64,000 bases of DNA from Neisseria flavescens (GTDB taxonomy: Bacteria; Pseudomonadota; Gammaproteobacteria; Burkholderiales; Neisseriaceae). Under the pieces are notes generated by a model, which had not been told where the DNA came from, did not search any database, and saw only the letters and a program-made list of their open reading frames with translations. The position numbers were made by a program, and so were the translations under genes. Below are positions 63,186-64,000 of this stretch, in pieces. Location of the stretch: positions 1,984,001 through 2,048,000 of the forward strand of contig NZ_CP039886.1 in the NCBI RefSeq assembly GCF_005221285.1, in the 5' to 3' direction. Numbering within the stretch: the stretch's first letter is position 1; the number at the start of each line of letters is the position of its first letter.

Positions 63186-64000
63186 TGGCCCCCAAATCTT
63201 GGACACTCATAAAAGCCTATTCAGGCACTCTGTGTAAGCCGGGTTCTGTATGCGACAGGACTCAGCTTTTTCAATTTCAAACTGCAACGCTCGCGGTTGT
63301 AGTAATCCATATAGTCATCTATCTGTTTCATCAATTCATCCACCGTCAATTCCCCTGCACGGTAGAAACACTCCGTCTTCAGCACCGCAAAGAAGCTTTC
63401 CATCGGTGCATTGTCCCAACAATTCGCCTTTCGCGACATGCTTTGAACCATGAAATACTCCGCAAGCAATTCCCTATACCCCGCCGTACGGTACAGCACA
63501 CCTTGGTCGGAATGAAGCATCGTTCCTTTATCAGTCAGCCGGGGTGCCGCTTTTTCGAGCATTTCCTTCACCATTTCACTGTCGGCTCTGCGGCTCATGG
63601 CGTAGGCGATGATTTCGCGGTTGAACAGGTCCAAGATCGGCGAGAGGTACAGTTTGCCGTCCTTTCCTTTGAGTTCGGTCACGTCGGTCAGCCATTTTTC
63701 GTTGGGCTTTCGGGCTTTGAACCGGCGTTTGAGGAGGTGTTCCGATATTTCGCCCATGGCGGGATGGCGGTAGGCTTTTTTTGCCCGTATGAGGGCTTTC
63801 AGTCCTAGCTGCCTCATCAGCCGCGCCACTTTTTTGCGGTTCCAACCTAATGCTGCTGCAATGCGCCTTTGCCCGTAGCGTCCTTTATGCCGTTCGTAGA
63901 TTTCGGCGATAAGGGCTTTGTCGGCTTCATTGGGGTCGGGTCGGTCCTGATGATGGTAGTAAAAGCTGCTTTTGGGCAGGTTTGCGATGTGCAGCAGGTA
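63186..64000 (-). mobile_element. IS3-family element, cut by window edge
   Basis: One end is at about 63186 (TGGCCCCCAAATCTTGGACA, the TG...-type terminal sequence of IS3-family elements). The orfB transposase reads inward from beyond base 64000. The other end and orfA are outside the window. Confidence 0.75.
63221..64000 (-). CDS. IS3-family transposase OrfB (partial)
   Basis: The frame is open from base 64000 to the stop at 63221, about 259 residues, and begins outside the window. HTH_21 region ('YHHQDRPDPNEADKALIAEI', 'GRYGQRRIAAALG') precedes the rve-type DDE core: Asp in WLTDVTEL, Asp in LHSDQG and Glu in APMESFFAVLKTE. 'YYNRERCSLKLKKLSPVAYR' is the usual IS3 OrfB end. It catalyses transposition together with OrfA through a frameshift fusion. 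Confidence 0.9.
   Translation of the reverse strand, partial: YLLHIANLPKSSFYYHHQDRPDPNEADKALIAEIYERHKGRYGQRRIAAALGWNRKKVARLMRQLGLKALIRAKKAYRHPAMGEISEHLLKRRFKARKPNEKWLTDVTELKGKDGKLYLSPILDLFNREIIAYAMSRRADSEMVKEMLEKAAPRLTDKGTMLHSDQGVLYRTAGYRELLAEYFMVQSMSRKANCWDNAPMESFFAVLKTECFYRAGELTVDELMKQIDDYMDYYNRERCSLKLKKLSPVAYRTRLTQSA

Overview
The window is a chromosomal stretch of a commensal Neisseria. It is full of the 10-mer GCCGTCTGAA, mostly as the AG-DUS dialect (AGGCCGTCTGAA) with some ATGCCGTCTGAA, very often as inverted pairs that act as terminators. The gene content is neisserial (valS, nadD-rsfS, hrpA, rsmG-parA, mqo, trpC, argG, map, a GNA2091-type lipoprotein beside gmhA, surA-lptD, amgK, mnmG). 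Dialect plus gene content suggest the N. subflava/flavescens type of species rather than meningococcus or gonococcus; the species call is inference.

Layout: 1-3.4 kb holds the dadA 3' end and valS. 3.4-23.3 kb is an adhesin island: two giant YadA/Hsf-type trimeric autotransporters (1895 and 4325 residues). Each has a simple-sequence tract upstream (a C11 tract between probable -35 and -10 boxes; six copies of a 10-bp repeat). The island is bracketed by a direct repeat of the 3' end of an ABC-transporter ATPase gene: a decayed copy next to valS and the intact gene at 23.3-24.3 kb. 24.3-28.5 kb is housekeeping (Nudix, carbonic anhydrase, nadD, rsfS, start of hrpA).

28.5-35 kb is a defence cluster. 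An AT-rich type II restriction-modification pair closely resembling EcoRV (predicted GATATC) interrupts hrpA between its helicase core and its C-terminal half. Directly after hrpA comes a DRT2-like antiviral reverse transcriptase preceded by a promoter and a structured, probably non-coding RNA of about 300 nt. That RNA has a stop-free frame and an in-phase 7-nt direct repeat 132 nt apart, as expected if it templates a rolling-circle 'neo'-type endless ORF. DUS of the GTCGTCTGAA dialect cluster around this cluster, which suggests import from the N. mucosa group. A frameshifted SWIM-domain gene follows.

37-49 kb is mostly core metabolism (parA, rsmG, mqo, trpC, argG, a CinA-like protein, PAP2, a YheT-type hydrolase) with a small AT-rich acquired pair at 42.5-43.4 kb. 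A complete 1063-bp IS256-type element with an 8-bp target duplication lies at 48.6-49.7 kb. 49.7-62.1 kb is envelope and RNA-modification genes (HTH regulator, map, GNA2091-like lipoprotein, gmhA, yraN, rsmI, esterase, surA, lptD, amgK, mnmG). The right end has a decayed tRNA-Thr, a secreted or anchored AT-rich hypothetical whose start codon is cut off by a short A tract, and an IS3-family element running out of the window.
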